Part shown: positions 1-6,407 of the stretch, piece by piece
How the letters are laid out: each line of letters begins with the position of its first letter
Position numbering within the stretch: position 1 is the first letter of the stretch
DNA from: Oscillospiraceae bacterium
Lineage (GTDB): Bacteria; Bacillota_A; Clostridia; Oscillospirales; Oscillospiraceae
Length of the DNA stretch: 12,596 nucleotides
Assembly (NCBI GenBank): GCA_015068175.1
Contig: SVLA01000047.1
Coordinates: 1 to 12,596 of the forward strand
Reading direction: 5' to 3'
The notes under the pieces: generated by a model
The model's database searches: none
What the model was told of the DNA's origin: nothing
What the model saw: the letters and a program-made list of their open reading frames with translations, nothing else
Program-made: the position numbers and the translations under genes

Positions 1-865
1 GGCCCACGGGGCCGCCGCCGTAATTCTGGATGATGGCGGTGAGCATCCGGCGGTCGATGTTATCAAGACCCAGCTGGTCCACTTCCAGCCGCTGCAGGGC
101 CAGGTCGGCAGCCTCACGGGTGATGGTGCCGTCCCCCATGACTTCGGCAAAGTCCCGGACCCGGCGCAGGAACCGGTTGGCGATCCGGGGGGTGCCCCGG
201 CTCCGGGAGGCGATCTCCATGGCGCCGGCGGGGTCGATGGGCATGCCCAGAATGGTGGCGGAACGGGTGACGATCCGGGCCAGTTCCTCATTGGAGTACA
301 GCTCCAGCCGCAGATTCACGCCGAAACGGTCCCGCAGAGGGGCGGAAAGCTGGCCGGCCCGGGTGGTGGCGCCCACCAGGGTGAATTTGGGCAGATCCAG
401 CCGGATGGAATTGGCGCTGGGGCCTTTGCCCACGATGATGTCGATGGCGAAATCCTCCATGGCGGGGTAGAGGATCTCCTCCACCACCCGGTTTAAGCGG
501 TGGATCTCGTCGATGAAGAGGATGTCGCCGGGGTTCAGGTTGGTCAGCAGAGCGGCCAGATCGCCGGGTTTTTCAATGGCGGGGCCGGAAGTGATGCGGA
601 TACCCGCCCCCATTTCGTTGGCGATGACCCCGGCCAGGGTGGTTTTGCCCAGGCCCGGAGGGCCGTAGAGCAGGGTGTGGTCCAGGGGTTCGTTCCGCCG
701 CCGGGCGGCTTCGATATAAACCGACAGATTGCCTTTGGCCTTTTCCTGGCCGGTATAGTCGGACAGCAGTTTGGGCCGCAGGCCGATCTCGCCGGCGTCG
801 GTGGGGGCAAAAGTGGGGGAAATGATGGGACTGCTGTCAAATCCCTGGTTGAATTCAATGCTCAT
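1..865 (-). CDS. ruvB: Holliday junction branch migration helicase RuvB (3' end cut by window edge)
   Basis: RuvB is the hexameric AAA+ motor that, loaded by RuvA, pumps DNA through Holliday junctions during recombinational repair. The 288 visible residues include Walker A GPPGLGKT (residues 68-75, Lys74), Walker [10 protein letters not shown] (114-122), the sensor-type motif VGATTRAG (164-171) and the arginine-rich PLRDRFG (176-182). The winged-helix C-terminus begins but is cut; RuvB proteins are usually about 330-350 residues, so roughly 45-60 are missing. The ATG at 865 follows an AGGAGGT Shine-Dalgarno with good spacing. The gene is last in the visible ruv operon. It is separated from ruvA by an inserted transposase gene and a GTAG hairpin, an unusual break because ruvA and ruvB are commonly adjacent. 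Identity is very secure. Confidence 0.97.
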   Translation of the reverse strand, partial: MSIEFNQGFDSSPIISPTFAPTDAGEIGLRPKLLSDYTGQEKAKGNLSVYIEAARRRNEPLDHTLLYGPPGLGKTTLAGVIANEMGAGIRITSGPAIEKPGDLAALLTNLNPGDILFIDEIHRLNRVVEEILYPAMEDFAIDIIVGKGPSANSIRLDLPKFTLVGATTRAGQLSAPLRDRFGVNLRLELYSNEELARIVTRSATILGMPIDPAGAMEIASRSRGTPRIANRFLRRVRDFAEVMGDGTITREAADLALQRLEVDQLGLDNIDRRMLTAIIQNYGGGPVG

Positions 866-880
866 GGATATAGACCTCCT

Positions 881-908
881 GCAGGGGCGAGCTTTGCTCG
901 TCCGCTAC
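881..908 (-). repeat. GTAG-tipped REP-like hairpin in the ruvB leader
   Basis: On the minus strand this site begins with GTAG (908-905), then has complementary arms around ACGAGC and GCTCGC separated by AAA. It sits between the stop of the RAYT gene (938) and the ruvB Shine-Dalgarno, about 15 nt upstream of the ruvB start. A GTAG foot beside a short hairpin is the known layout of REP sequences bound by RAYT transposases. The arm sequence differs from the other repeats in this window, so it may be a diverged copy. In mRNA the hairpin would lie just in front of the ruvB ribosome binding site. Confidence 0.6.
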
Positions 909-937
909 CTTCCTAAATAACGGCTGCTGTATACATT

Positions 938-1432
938 TTATGGAGATTCGGTGTAAAAACAATCCTCTTTCCACCGGGCCGGGTTGTTGTCAATATATTC
1001 CCGGATCTTCAGATAATCCCTCTCGCCACGAATCACATGGTCGTGATAAGAGCGTTGGAAAAATCGGTCTCCAATCATTCCACACTCATGATTGATCGTC
1101 TTCGTCACCTGGTATTTATACCAGTCGATGATATTTCCCAATGTAGGGGACGGGTTCCCCGTCCCGCCAATGTTATCAATTCGCAGCAGAATATGGATGT
1201 GATTGGGCATTACAACATAATGATCAACTACCACATATGGAAACTTGGTAGGAATTTGTTGTATATATGCTTCTGCAATCTGCCCAGGAGGTTTCGGGAC
1301 GGGGAACCCGTCCCCTACGATGGTGCTTAATGTGTTCTTTTTATGTTGGGTGCATATGGTCACAAAATATCCACCATTGGTGCTGTAATCAAAATGTAGC
1401 AATCGGTTGGGTTTACGTTTTGGCAGTTCCAT
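938..1432 (-). CDS. REP-associated tyrosine transposase (RAYT, HUH/Y1 family)
   Basis: This 164-residue protein belongs to the IS200/IS605-like Y1 transposase superfamily, RAYT branch: single-strand DNA endonucleases that act on REP hairpins. The HUH metal-binding motif is MPNHIHIL (His78 and His80). The likely nucleophile is Tyr129 in FQRSYHDHVIR, followed by the usual C-terminal YIDNNPARW segment. The length is normal for RAYTs and the frame is intact, so it could be active. The ATG lies 3 nt after the ruvA stop with only a weak AAAGG upstream, suggesting translation coupled to ruvA. Two loops, residues 39-46 and about 89-97, are encoded by inverted copies of a GTAG palindrome that also occurs at 3196-3219. 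Unlike IS200, RAYTs are normally single-copy, non-self-mobile genes. Family assignment is firm; present activity is not known. Confidence 0.9.
   Translation of the reverse strand: MELPKRKPNRLLHFDYSTNGGYFVTICTQHKKNTLSTIVGDGFPVPKPPGQIAEAYIQQIPTKFPYVVVDHYVVMPNHIHILLRIDNIGGTGNPSPTLGNIIDWYKYQVTKTINHECGMIGDRFFQRSYHDHVIRGERDYLKIREYIDNNPARWKEDCFYTESP
1143..1166 (+). repeat. REP palindrome inside the RAYT gene (copy 1)
   Basis: This 24-nt unit starts with GTAG and contains the arms GGGACGGG (1147-1154) and CCCGTCCC (1158-1165) around TTC. It is the exact reverse complement of 1295-1318, and differs at one base from the intergenic copy at 3196-3219. It lies inside the transposase gene, where the minus strand encodes residues around GTGNPSPT. 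Confidence 0.85.
1295..1318 (-). repeat. REP palindrome inside the RAYT gene (copy 2, inverted)
   Basis: This is the exact 24-nt reverse complement of 1143-1166, with the GTAG foot at 1318-1315 on the minus strand. It encodes residues 39-46, VGDGFPVP, of the transposase. With copy 1 it makes a 176-bp inverted doublet with both GTAG feet on the outside, the geometry of a REPIN or BIME. The length of exactly eight codons keeps the reading frame. Confidence 0.85.
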
Positions 1433-1435
1433 TGA

Positions 1436-2038
1436 TCAGCCTTTCATCACCATGGCGCGGAGGGCATGGCGGACCAATTCTTCGGTGGTGGCGTTGGGAT
1501 CGGCGCCCTTCAGGGCGGTTTGAATCTCGGCGGGGGAATAGCCCAGCTCCTGCAATGCGGCCCGGGCCAGGGCCACATTGCCGCCCTGCTGGACGGGGGC
1601 CGGTGCGGCGGGACCGCCGGAGAAATCCAGCTCCACGCTGCTGCCGCCGATCTTGTCCTTCAGTTCCAGGATGATCCGCTGGGCGATCTTTTTGCCGATG
1701 CCCTGGGCGGCGGTCAGGAGCTTTTCGTCCCCGGTCATGACGGCCAGGGTAAAATTCTGGGGGCCGGCGGACAAAATGGAAATGGCCGCCTTGGGACCCA
1801 CGCCGTTGACGGAGGTCAGCAGTTCGTAGCAATGCTGTTCCTCCCGGGAAATGAAGCCGTACAGATCGAAGGCATCCTCCCGGATGGACTCCGTAACGTA
1901 CAGCCGGGCAGGCTGATTGAGTTTGAGCTGGGCGGCGGTATAGGCGGTGATGCGGCAGCCATAGCCCACGCCGCCGCAATCGATGACGGCCAGGCCGGGT
2001 TCCAGAACGGTCACCGGACCGGAAACGTAATAAATCAT
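1436..2038 (-). CDS. ruvA: Holliday junction DNA-binding protein RuvA
   Basis: RuvA binds four-way junctions as a tetramer and recruits RuvB. The 200-residue length matches the family. An N-terminal OB-fold (about 1-62, starting MIYYVSGPV) is followed by two helix-hairpin-helix motifs, SVNGVGPKAA (77-85 region) and AAQGIGKKIAQRI (110-122). A flexible Ala/Pro/Gln linker (about 140-153) leads to the C-terminal RuvB-contacting domain (about 154-200, ARAALQELGYSPAEIQ). The ATG at 2038 is preceded by GGAGGATCTCC, a good Shine-Dalgarno. The stop is only 3 nt from the transposase start. The upstream neighbour ruvC is separated by about 278 bp of palindromic repeat sequence rather than the short gap expected in a ruv operon. 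Confidence 0.97.
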   Translation of the reverse strand: MIYYVSGPVTVLEPGLAVIDCGGVGYGCRITAYTAAQLKLNQPARLYVTESIREDAFDLYGFISREEQHCYELLTSVNGVGPKAAISILSAGPQNFTLAVMTGDEKLLTAAQGIGKKIAQRIILELKDKIGGSSVELDFSGGPAAPAPVQQGGNVALARAALQELGYSPAEIQTALKGADPNATTEELVRHALRAMVMKG

Positions 2039-2316
2039 GGAGATCCTCCGGGTATTTCAAATTTCAGTTGATCGTGCAGTTATTCCGTAGAGGAGGGTCT
2101 TGACCCTCCCTCAACGTTACAATGATTGAGCTGTAATTCACCGCAGAATCGTTGAATTTCTAGTCAAAATTCAATAAGTTCCAATGCTTTAGGTTTAGGG
2201 AGGGTGGTGTTCCGCGCAGCGAATCCCAAATCCACATGATTGCCGGGGGCAACCATACATTGATCCATAAGACCCTCCCCTACGGCATCATCGTAATGTG
2301 TACGCTAAACCCCAAT
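2039..2316. other. Repeat-filled gap between ruvC and ruvA
   Basis: This 278-bp stretch has no convincing gene. It is mostly occupied by a GTAG-bounded palindromic doublet (2087-2283), with about 85 bp of AT-richer unique sequence between its units. I see no terminator with a T-tract on the minus strand, so read-through from ruvC into ruvA is plausible. No clear promoter for ruvA was found here. Confidence 0.7.
2087..2283. repeat. REPIN-like inverted palindromic element
   Basis: The left unit (2087-2110) starts with GTAG and has a perfect 8-bp stem GGAGGGTC / GACCCTCC with a 2-nt loop. The right unit (2198-2283) is inverted. Its GTAG foot is at 2283-2280 on the minus strand, and GGGAGGGT (2198-2205) can pair with ACCCTCCC (2272-2279) around a 66-nt loop. 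That loop region contains a 41-nt module (2201-2241) with about 35 of 41 bases shared with 3225-3265. Outward GTAG feet and inverted arms match the RAYT-substrate layout. It is probably a non-autonomous element mobilised by a RAYT, a functional inference. Confidence 0.7.
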
Positions 2317-2817
2317 TTACTTCATTTGGTTCGCCTTTGCGATCAGCGAGGTCGAGGACCTTGCGTGGCACAGGGCGATGGCGATGGCATCGGCGGCATC
2401 GTCGGGCTTGGGCATTTCCGAAAGGTGCAGCAGCCGCTTGGTCATGTCCATCATCTGGTGCTTGGTGGCGTTGCCGTACCCCACCAGGGATTGCTTGACC
2501 TGCATAGGTTTATAGGCGGTGACCGTCAGCCCAGCCTGCTGGATGGCCAGCAGCACCACGCCTCGGGCCTGGGCCACGCCGATGCCCGTGGTGACATTCT
2601 GGCCGAAAAACAGTTCTTCAATGGCCACGGCATCGGGTTGGGTCACCCGCAGAAGCTCCACCATGTCGTTGTAGATCACTTCCAGCCGCCAGGAAAAATC
2701 CGTATTGGGGGGCGTGGTGATGGCGCCGCATTGCAGCAGACGGTTTTGGCCCCGGTCCGATTCGATGAGGCCGAAGCCGGTGATGCCGTAACCCGGGTCG
2801 ATGCCCAGGATCCTCAT
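2317..2817 (-). CDS. ruvC: Crossover junction endodeoxyribonuclease RuvC
   Basis: RuvC is the dimeric, Mg-dependent resolvase that nicks Holliday junctions symmetrically. The 166-residue product is of normal length and carries the acidic catalytic set: Asp7 in GIDPG, Glu67/Glu68 in AIEELFFG, and Asp140 and Asp143 in PDDAADAIAIA. The conserved region around KPMQVKQSLVGYGNA (103-117) is also present. I chose the ATG at 2817 because MRILGIDPG is the canonical RuvC N-terminus and GGAGG lies 7 nt upstream. The open frame to 2985 is a chance extension over the upstream gene. The start overlaps the stop of the small membrane protein as ATGA, so translation is probably coupled. Confidence 0.96.
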   Translation of the reverse strand: MRILGIDPGYGITGFGLIESDRGQNRLLQCGAITTPPNTDFSWRLEVIYNDMVELLRVTQPDAVAIEELFFGQNVTTGIGVAQARGVVLLAIQQAGLTVTAYKPMQVKQSLVGYGNATKHQMMDMTKRLLHLSEMPKPDDAADAIAIALCHARSSTSLIAKANQMK

Positions 2818-2975
2818 GACAAACCTCCGCCGGCGATCTGCAGGCAATACAGCACAAAGCCGATGACCATGATGGCGATGCCGATCCAGGCGGCCACGAT
2901 CTGCCACTTGGGCCGGGGGGTATAAACGGGCCGCTCTTCGGCCGCTTCTTCGGTAGGGATGATTTCTTCTTCCAT
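2814..2975 (-). CDS. Small single-pass membrane protein upstream of ruvC
   Basis: This 53-residue ORF begins MEEEIIPTEEAAEERP, an acidic N-terminus. A short basic/aromatic stretch PRPKWQIV (20-27) follows, then a hydrophobic helix (about residues 26-47, AAWIGIAIMVIGFVLY) and a short GGGLS tail. It is preceded by AAGAGGTG at good distance from the ATG. Its TGA overlaps the ruvC ATG, so ruvC translation likely depends on ribosomes finishing this gene. The charge pattern suggests the N-terminus lies outside or is short and cytosolic; the topology is uncertain. I do not recognise a family. It could be a genuine envelope micro-protein or mainly a leader peptide for coupling. The RBS, composition and overlap make it real in my view. 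Confidence 0.75.
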   Translation of the reverse strand: MEEEIIPTEEAAEERPVYTPRPKWQIVAAWIGIAIMVIGFVLYCLQIAGGGLS

Positions 2976-2997
2976 TTTTGCTCACCTCTTAAATGCT

Positions 2998-3006
2998 ATG
3001 ATAACA
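2998..3006 (-). promoter_or_regulatory. Extended -10 promoter for the ruv operon
   Basis: On the minus strand TGT-TATCAT (3006-2998) fits an extended -10 element and lies 22 bp upstream of the first ATG of the operon. The -35 region is weak (TAGGAA at 17-bp spacing), which is common when TGn is present. It would drive the small membrane gene, ruvC, ruvA, the transposase and ruvB. Confidence 0.5.
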
Positions 3007-3072
3007 CATTTGTTCCAATTTTCCTAGGGGATTTTTTGATTTTTTCCGCAAAAAAAGAGGGGGTGGACGTTG

Positions 3073-3182
3073 GTAGCCGGAGGCGGCGGGAGACAGCCGG
3101 CGCCCTGCGATAACGCCGCAGGCGCATACCTTCCCCGGGGGGGGAAAAAGGCGGCACGGCGAACGCCGTGACGGATGAGGGG
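3073..3182. repeat. GC-rich multi-hairpin intergenic repeat
   Basis: Two hairpins are visible. At 3100-3125 the arm ending CTGCG pairs with CGCAGGCGC with one bulged C and a 7-nt loop. At 3155-3170, CACGGCG and CGCCGTG form a perfect 7-bp stem with a 2-nt loop. A C4G8 run lies between them (3134-3145). On the minus strand the order (CATCCGTCACGGC, stem-loop, then TTCCCC/GGGGAAGG) resembles dispersed intergenic repeats I associate with Clostridia genomes. That recollection is not verified. No second copy occurs in this window. Confidence 0.4.
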
Positions 3183-3195
3183 GAGGAACAGGAAT

Positions 3196-3265
3196 GTAGG
3201 GGACGGGTTTCCCGTCCCGCGGGCGGGGTGGTACTCCGCGCAGCGGATCCAAAATCTACATGATT
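3196..3265 (+). repeat. REP palindrome with attached 41-nt module
   Basis: A GTAG-led palindrome (3196-3219) matches the two copies inside the RAYT gene with a single substitution. It is followed directly by a 41-nt module (3225-3265; contains CTCCGCGCAGCGGATC and CTACATGATT). About 35 of its 41 bases match 2201-2241 in the ruvC-ruvA gap, in the same orientation. This physically links the palindrome family in the transposase gene to the element in the ruv operon. No clean inverted partner is visible downstream, so it may be a half or decayed element. Confidence 0.75.
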
Positions 3266-3295
3266 CCTATGCCCCTGCCCCTGCGGAGGAGGGGG

Positions 3296-3330
3296 AAAGA
3301 AAAGGCGGGGTGCGCGTGAACGCACCCCGC
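3296..3330 (-). terminator. Rho-independent terminator of the MoxR-DUF58-transglutaminase operon
   Basis: A perfect 10-bp stem (3305-3314 with 3321-3330, GCGGGGTGCG type) closes a 6-nt loop. On the minus strand it is followed by CTTTTCTTT. It starts 6 nt after the stop codon at 3337, exactly where a terminator is expected. Confidence 0.85.
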
Positions 3331-3336
3331 AGGGGA

Positions 3337-5487
3337 TCAAAGGGCGAAGATCAGCTTCAGGATCCAGCGCAGGGGGATGGGCCGGCGGAGCAGGTCCGCC
3401 TTGCAATCCCGGAGCCAGGCGTGGAACTGCTCCAGTTCCTCCGGCGTCAGGGTGTGCTGGCTGAAGGCGGCTTTGTTGGCCAATGCCTGCAGTTCCTCAG
3501 GCGGCGCGTGGCGCGTCATGCGGCAGCCACGGCGGACATACCGCCAGCACCGCAGGGCCTGCTTGTTGGGGGGCAATTTTTCCAGCATCTTCCGGCGCAG
3601 TTTTTTCCGCAGGCCGTGCTGGAAGATCACCAGGGCGCAGATGCCCAGGGCCAGGGCCACATATTTCAGCCAGGACAGATCCAGGGGTTCCGGCGGATCT
3701 TCGGTGCCGGCGCTGCCCTGGGTGGGGGCGGTGGCGGCGGTGGGCCGTGTGGCGATCTGGGTGGGATCCGTGGCCTGGGTGGGCACGGTGACGGGGGCGG
3801 TGGTTTCCGTAGGATCGGTGGATGCCGTGGGTTCCGTGGGGGGCAAGGTGGCCTGGGTGGGTTCGGTCACTTCCGTGGGAGCGGTGGGGTCCGTGATGAT
3901 GGGCCCGAATTCCACGGGGGTGGGATCCAGCATGGTCCAGCCGCTGACCAGATCCAGATATTCGACCCAGGCGTGGGCATTTTCACCGGTGACGGTGTGG
4001 ACATGGCCGGATTGGACGTTGACCGCATAGCCGGTCACCAACCGGGCGGGGATGCCGGCGGCCCGGAGCAGCACCGTGGCGGCGCTGGCAAAATGGGTGC
4101 AGTAGCCGCTGTCGCTTTCCTCCAGGAACCACAGGGCGAAATCGTCGGCATCGGCCGGCATGGCGGGGGTCTTCAGGTCATATTCGGCGCTGTTGTAGAC
4201 GAAGTCTTTGATCTTTTGGACCTTGTCCCGGTACAGATGGAGCTGGCCGCCGGAAAGAATGGAACTGACCAGTTCCTCCGCCGCGGCCCGGGTGGAATCG
4301 GGAAGCTGCAGGTAAAGTTCCCGTTCTTCGTCGGTCAGCCGGGAAAAATGGGATATGGATGTACTGATTATTCCGCTGGTAAGGTGCTGCCGGTAGGACG
4401 GATTGTATTGGAAGGTGTAGGAGGCCGTATCCTCCGGCAGTTCCATCATGCCGTCCACAAGCTGGTCGGTCCAATCCTGGGCAATGGGATAGTAACTGAA
4501 GTATTGGGGATGCCTGCCGCCGGAAATACCCACCCGGACGGTGATGGGATCCAGGGTGAGGCCCGTGACCCAGCCGTTTTCGCCGGCGGTATCGGCGGTG
4601 GAATCCCAGGCGGTGCCGGTGTAAAGGTCATAGGACCGGCCCCGGAGGTAGAGGATGGTGCTTTCGTCGGTACGGACGTAGAGTTCCGTGGCGGTGCCCT
4701 GGAGCAGAGGGCCAAGATTTTGCAGGTCCAGGGTGTCGTTGGGGACCACCCCGGGGAAAATACCGGGGCCTTCCAGCTCCGGGAACAGTTCCAGGAACCA
4801 GGCCTGGAGCTTTTCGGCCCGCTCCTGGAAGGAAAGATCATCGGCCCGGCGGAAGACCAAGGCGGTGAAGAGGATCACCGGGATCAGCAGGATCGCTGTG
4901 ATCCGGTTGGCGGTCCTGGGATCGGTCCGGCGGATCAGATGGGGCAGGATCAGCAGAGCAAGGCCTATGACCAGCGCCACCAGGGCGTTGGTGTGGGGGA
5001 TGGTATCGGTGACCACACAGCACAGCATCAGGGGCAGAAATGCGGCGGCCACGGCCAAAATGATGCAGCGGCGACGGCAGACGGCGAAGCAGATCAGGAC
5101 GGTGATGATACAGCCCAGCAGGATCAGGGCGCCGTCGCAGGAAACGGCGGACAGATCGGCGCCGCTCCAGCGGAGGATGCCCCAGCCGTAACCCAGGTCA
5201 TAGATGTAGGTCAGACGATAGGACAGGGATTCCAGGGAGGGCAGCAGGGTGCCGTCGGAGATCTGCCACCAGAGCAGGACCACCGCGGCGGCGCCGCCAA
5301 TGAGGGCGCTTTTTGGGGAGCGCATACAGATCACGGCCATAATGGCGGCCAGGCCGCAGCCCAAGGCCAGGGTAAGTTCATTGGCCGGCAGACCGAAGGC
5401 GGTGACCAGGCAGGCCAGGCCGGACAAGGTGATGACCAGGGAAAGGATCACGGCGATGACGGCGGAAAAGAGGCGGTCATTCTTCAT
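3337..5487 (-). CDS. Transmembrane transglutaminase-like protein (TgpA-type)
   Basis: This 716-residue membrane protein has about seven hydrophobic segments in its N-terminal third (about 9-30, 36-55, 60-74, 119-137, 140-158, 167-184, 196-213) and an extracytoplasmic middle. It has a papain-like transglutaminase core: Cys463 in GYCTHFASAA, His505 in NAHAWVEY and Asp521 in MLDPTP, the full catalytic triad. A Thr/Pro-rich spacer (about 532-592, many PT and TEPT units) leads to one more helix (about 605-623) and a basic cytoplasmic tail. The ATG at 5487 is preferred over a GTG at 5496 because the GTG lies inside the GGAGGTG Shine-Dalgarno. It overlaps the DUF58 gene by 11 nt. Family precedent points to a cell-envelope protease or cross-linker working with MoxR and DUF58 proteins; the substrate is unknown. 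Confidence 0.9.
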   Translation of the reverse strand: MKNDRLFSAVIAVILSLVITLSGLACLVTAFGLPANELTLALGCGLAAIMAVICMRSPKSALIGGAAAVVLLWWQISDGTLLPSLESLSYRLTYIYDLGYGWGILRWSGADLSAVSCDGALILLGCIITVLICFAVCRRRCIILAVAAAFLPLMLCCVVTDTIPHTNALVALVIGLALLILPHLIRRTDPRTANRITAILLIPVILFTALVFRRADDLSFQERAEKLQAWFLELFPELEGPGIFPGVVPNDTLDLQNLGPLLQGTATELYVRTDESTILYLRGRSYDLYTGTAWDSTADTAGENGWVTGLTLDPITVRVGISGGRHPQYFSYYPIAQDWTDQLVDGMMELPEDTASYTFQYNPSYRQHLTSGIISTSISHFSRLTDEERELYLQLPDSTRAAAEELVSSILSGGQLHLYRDKVQKIKDFVYNSAEYDLKTPAMPADADDFALWFLEESDSGYCTHFASAATVLLRAAGIPARLVTGYAVNVQSGHVHTVTGENAHAWVEYLDLVSGWTMLDPTPVEFGPIITDPTAPTEVTEPTQATLPPTEPTASTDPTETTAPVTVPTQATDPTQIATRPTAATAPTQGSAGTEDPPEPLDLSWLKYVALALGICALVIFQHGLRKKLRRKMLEKLPPNKQALRCWRYVRRGCRMTRHAPPEELQALANKAAFSQHTLTPEELEQFHAWLRDCKADLLRRPIPLRWILKLIFAL

Positions 5488-6403
5488 GGAGCGCACCTCC
5501 GATATGGCAATGCCAGGTGGCGGCCCCCACTTCCGCGGCGGCGGTGCCGTCGGTGACGGGGGCGCTGCACAGCAGTTCGTCCAGGGCCTTCATCAGGTCG
5601 GTGTCGCTGCTGATGAGGTACTGCATCAGGCCATCGCCGGTGAGGACCTGGAGATGCCAGCGCAGACCCCGGGCCAGCAGACTGCGGCCCATCCAAAGGA
5701 GGCGGCCCAGCTTCCGGTCCAGTTCGTCGGGGGTGCCGGAAAGATCCAGAGTCAGCAAAACTTTTCCGATCTGGGGGACCATGGGTTCCCGGATGATGAG
5801 CTTGCCGGTCTTGGCGGACAGCTTCCAATGGACCTGGTTCAGGCTGTCGCCGGGGCGGTAGAGCCGCAGTTCGTGATTTTCGGAGAAACCGCCGCCGTAT
5901 TTGGGCCGCCAGGCCCGGGCCAGACGACGGTCCAGATCGTCGAAGCGGTCCCATTCCACCGGATGGGGACGGATGATGATCCGCTTGGCGGGCAGACGCC
6001 GCAGACGCAGACGGAACAGCCCCAGAAAGTCATACACATCGTAGCCGGGGGCGCGGCACACCAGGGCGCCGCAATGGTCCGTAGGAAGGAGGGCGTTGGG
6101 GCGCAGCTTGTATTGGACGCCGGTGAAGGTCTGGGTCCCAATGAAGCGGCAACGGGCGGGGGGCAGAAGGAGGGCGCTTCGCACGTTGACCGTCAGAGCC
6201 TCCTCCTGGCCCATTTCCAGCAGGCCGGAGCAGGTGACGGAGGGGTGGACCGCCAGCATAAAGGGCAGACTCATGATCAGGGAGAACAGAGGCAGGCCCA
6301 GGGCGGTCATCAGCAGCGCCCAGGCGATCCAGCCCTGATAGGCGACGTAAAAGATGATCAGACCCAGCAATGTGGCCAGGTAAATAATCCAGCGCTTGAC
6401 CAT
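5477..6403 (-). CDS. DUF58 domain protein
   Basis: This 308-residue protein has two N-terminal hydrophobic segments (about 6-23 and 26-52). A beta-rich middle leads to the DUF58 signature around 178-206, with HELRLYRPGD and VHWKLSAKTGKLIIRE. The rest resembles a von Willebrand A-like fold, including LLTLDLSGTPDELDRK near 218-233, though a complete MIDAS is not obvious to me. It starts 4 nt after the MoxR stop with no strong Shine-Dalgarno, so it is probably translated by coupling. Its end overlaps the transglutaminase start. MoxR-DUF58-TgpA is a recurrent bacterial gene trio, which supports the call. The molecular role of DUF58 proteins is poorly defined; an adaptor or scaffold at the membrane is the usual suggestion. 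Confidence 0.92.
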   Translation of the reverse strand: MVKRWIIYLATLLGLIIFYVAYQGWIAWALLMTALGLPLFSLIMSLPFMLAVHPSVTCSGLLEMGQEEALTVNVRSALLLPPARCRFIGTQTFTGVQYKLRPNALLPTDHCGALVCRAPGYDVYDFLGLFRLRLRRLPAKRIIIRPHPVEWDRFDDLDRRLARAWRPKYGGGFSENHELRLYRPGDSLNQVHWKLSAKTGKLIIREPMVPQIGKVLLTLDLSGTPDELDRKLGRLLWMGRSLLARGLRWHLQVLTGDGLMQYLISSDTDLMKALDELLCSAPVTDGTAAAEVGAATWHCHIGGALHEE

Positions 6404-6407
6404 AGGC

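Larger units (their letters stand above)
3007..3336. other. Non-coding repeat-rich region between two minus-strand operons
   Basis: About 330 bp without a credible gene lie between the ruv operon promoter and the stop of the transglutaminase gene. From left to right it holds an A/T stretch with a possible weak T6/A6 hairpin (near 3041-3057), GC-rich hairpins (3073-3182), a GTAG REP with its attached module (3196-3265), and the terminator of the downstream operon (3296-3330). Open frames here have no Shine-Dalgarno and no recognisable product. Confidence 0.75.

Noticed and set aside
2092..2109. Perfect hairpin as a transcription terminator for ruvC
   Set aside because: No T-tract follows on either strand, and the GTAG foot and inverted partner fit a REP-type repeat better.
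2818..2985. N-terminal extension of RuvC by 56 residues
   Set aside because: The extension is Arg-rich, unlike RuvC, and overlaps the small membrane gene. The canonical MRILGIDPG start has its own Shine-Dalgarno.
3720..3900. Short tandem-like nucleotide repeats suggesting a minisatellite or CRISPR
   Set aside because: They encode the Thr/Pro-rich linker of the transglutaminase protein; units are irregular and have no spacer structure.
5488..5496. GTG start for the transglutaminase-like protein
   Set aside because: The GTG is part of the GGAGGTG Shine-Dalgarno itself; the ATG at 5487 has correct spacing.
3175..5556. 793-codon plus-strand open frame opposite the transglutaminase gene
   Set aside because: It is very Gly-rich, has no domain and no Shine-Dalgarno, and runs across a terminator and repeats. 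It is the GC-rich antisense shadow of the minus-strand gene.
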